A stretch of 64,000 nt of DNA from Sporocytophaga myxococcoides (lineage in GTDB: Bacteria > Bacteroidota > Bacteroidia > Cytophagales > Cytophagaceae), in the NCBI RefSeq assembly GCF_000775915.1, contig NZ_BBLT01000001.1, positions 434,001 to 498,000 on the forward strand. Direction: 5' to 3'. Shown here piece by piece: positions 63,577-64,000 of this stretch. Position 1 is the stretch's first letter, and each line of letters opens with the position of its first letter. Made by a program: the position numbers and the translations under genes. Under the pieces are notes generated by a model that was not told the origin of the DNA, did not search any database, and saw only the letters and a list, made by a program, of their open reading frames with translations.

Positions 63577-64000
63577 ATGACAAAAGTATTATTGATCGGA
63601 GGAACAGGAAAACTAGGAAGGGCGATCATTATAGAATTAGTTAAGAATAAATGGGATATTGCTCTTTTAATAAGACATCCAAATCAAAGGGCAATTGAAA
63701 GTGAACATGGACTTACATTTTTTGAAGGAGATATTCTAAAACCTAATTCAATAGAGGTGGCGGTCTCCTGGTCTGATATTGTAATTAATGTAAGTGGATA
63801 TGTTAGTTATAAAAAAGATCTAAATAAGCTCAGAGCAATTAATGTAGAAGGCACTGAAAATATCGTGAAAGCCTGTGAAAAGTTTAATAAGAAACTCCTT
63901 CATACCAGTTCTGTGGTTATATATGGAAGCACAATAAATCCTGATGTTTTGAATGAAGAATCTGTTCCGGTAGTGTCCTATAAATCTGCTTATGCATATT
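63577..64000 (+). CDS. NAD-dependent epimerase/dehydratase-type protein (partial, cut by window end)
   Basis: The first 141 codons of an extended short-chain dehydrogenase are present: GGTGKLGRAI is the nucleotide-binding motif, FEGDIL follows, NVEGTENIVKACEKF is the typical helix, and LLHTSSVVIYGS contains the catalytic serine/threonine strand. The active-site YxxxK would come shortly after; the frame is open and reads ...YKSAYAY at the window edge. It is probably a nucleoside-diphosphate-sugar epimerase or dihydroflavonol reductase-like enzyme. The rest is out of view. Confidence 0.8.
   Translation, partial: MTKVLLIGGTGKLGRAIIIELVKNKWDIALLIRHPNQRAIESEHGLTFFEGDILKPNSIEVAVSWSDIVINVSGYVSYKKDLNKLRAINVEGTENIVKACEKFNKKLLHTSSVVIYGSTINPDVLNEESVPVVSYKSAYAY

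Overview
The window comes from an AT-rich member of the Bacteroidota, most likely the Cytophagales. The evidence is C-terminal type IX secretion (T9SS) sorting domains on two proteins, the remnant of a gliding-motility-associated (CHU_C) domain, a TonB receptor/DUF4249 lipoprotein pair, and promoter boxes of the TAnnTTTG type. A T9SS-sorted expansin-like protein at the left edge would fit a cellulose-degrading Cytophaga/Sporocytophaga-like organism; that is inference. I saw no rRNA, tRNA, CRISPR array or insertion sequence.

Layout. 0-8.1 kb: expansin-like protein, EamA transporter, AraC regulator, a PepSY/DUF4198/Fur-like iron- or metal-type cluster, and an amidase. 8.5-42.6 kb: a large hybrid NRPS/trans-AT polyketide cluster, almost wholly on the minus strand, ending in an intrinsic terminator at 8469-8508. 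42.6-46.1 kb: an AT-rich stretch with two decayed genes (an LRR/CHU_C protein and an unknown exported protein). 46.1-51.3 kb: TonB receptor, DUF4249 lipoprotein, MprF-like membrane protein. 51.5-57.8 kb: a TetR-controlled YbhGFSR-like ABC exporter and a Crp/Fnr-like regulator. 58.2-60.4 kb: a WYL regulator between two DUF1508 (YegP-like) paralogues that share a 23-bp near-palindromic promoter element. 60.5-64 kb: a beta-helix T9SS protein, an NTF2-like protein, and the start of an NAD-dependent epimerase.

The polyketide cluster appears to be two transcription units. The first runs from 42578 to 35516: a trans-acting AT-ER didomain protein, a LolCDE/LolA-like export set with an outer-membrane barrel, and a BaeB/PksB-like metallo-hydrolase. 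The second runs from 34376 to 8532: phosphopantetheinyl transferase, a SPPW-motif methyltransferase, a fused aminodeoxychorismate synthase (PabA-PabB), then three megasynthases. Read in order these are FAAL-ACP-C-A-PCP; KS-DH-ACP-KS-KR-ACPx4-DH-KS; and ACP-ACP-KR-(inactive ACP)-KS-ACP-sulfotransferase-C. No AT is built into the line and no thioesterase domain is present. The inferred product is an N-acylated amino acid extended by about four malonyl units, possibly sulfated, and released by a terminal condensation-type domain. An aromatic amine from the PabAB branch may be a building block or the release nucleophile. The Lol-like genes suggest a lipid-like product moved to the outer membrane.

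The most unusual points are the sulfotransferase-C terminus in place of ST-TE, four almost identical ACPs at 333/336-bp spacing, the Lol-type export set inside a PKS operon, and the WYL/DUF1508 mini-regulon.
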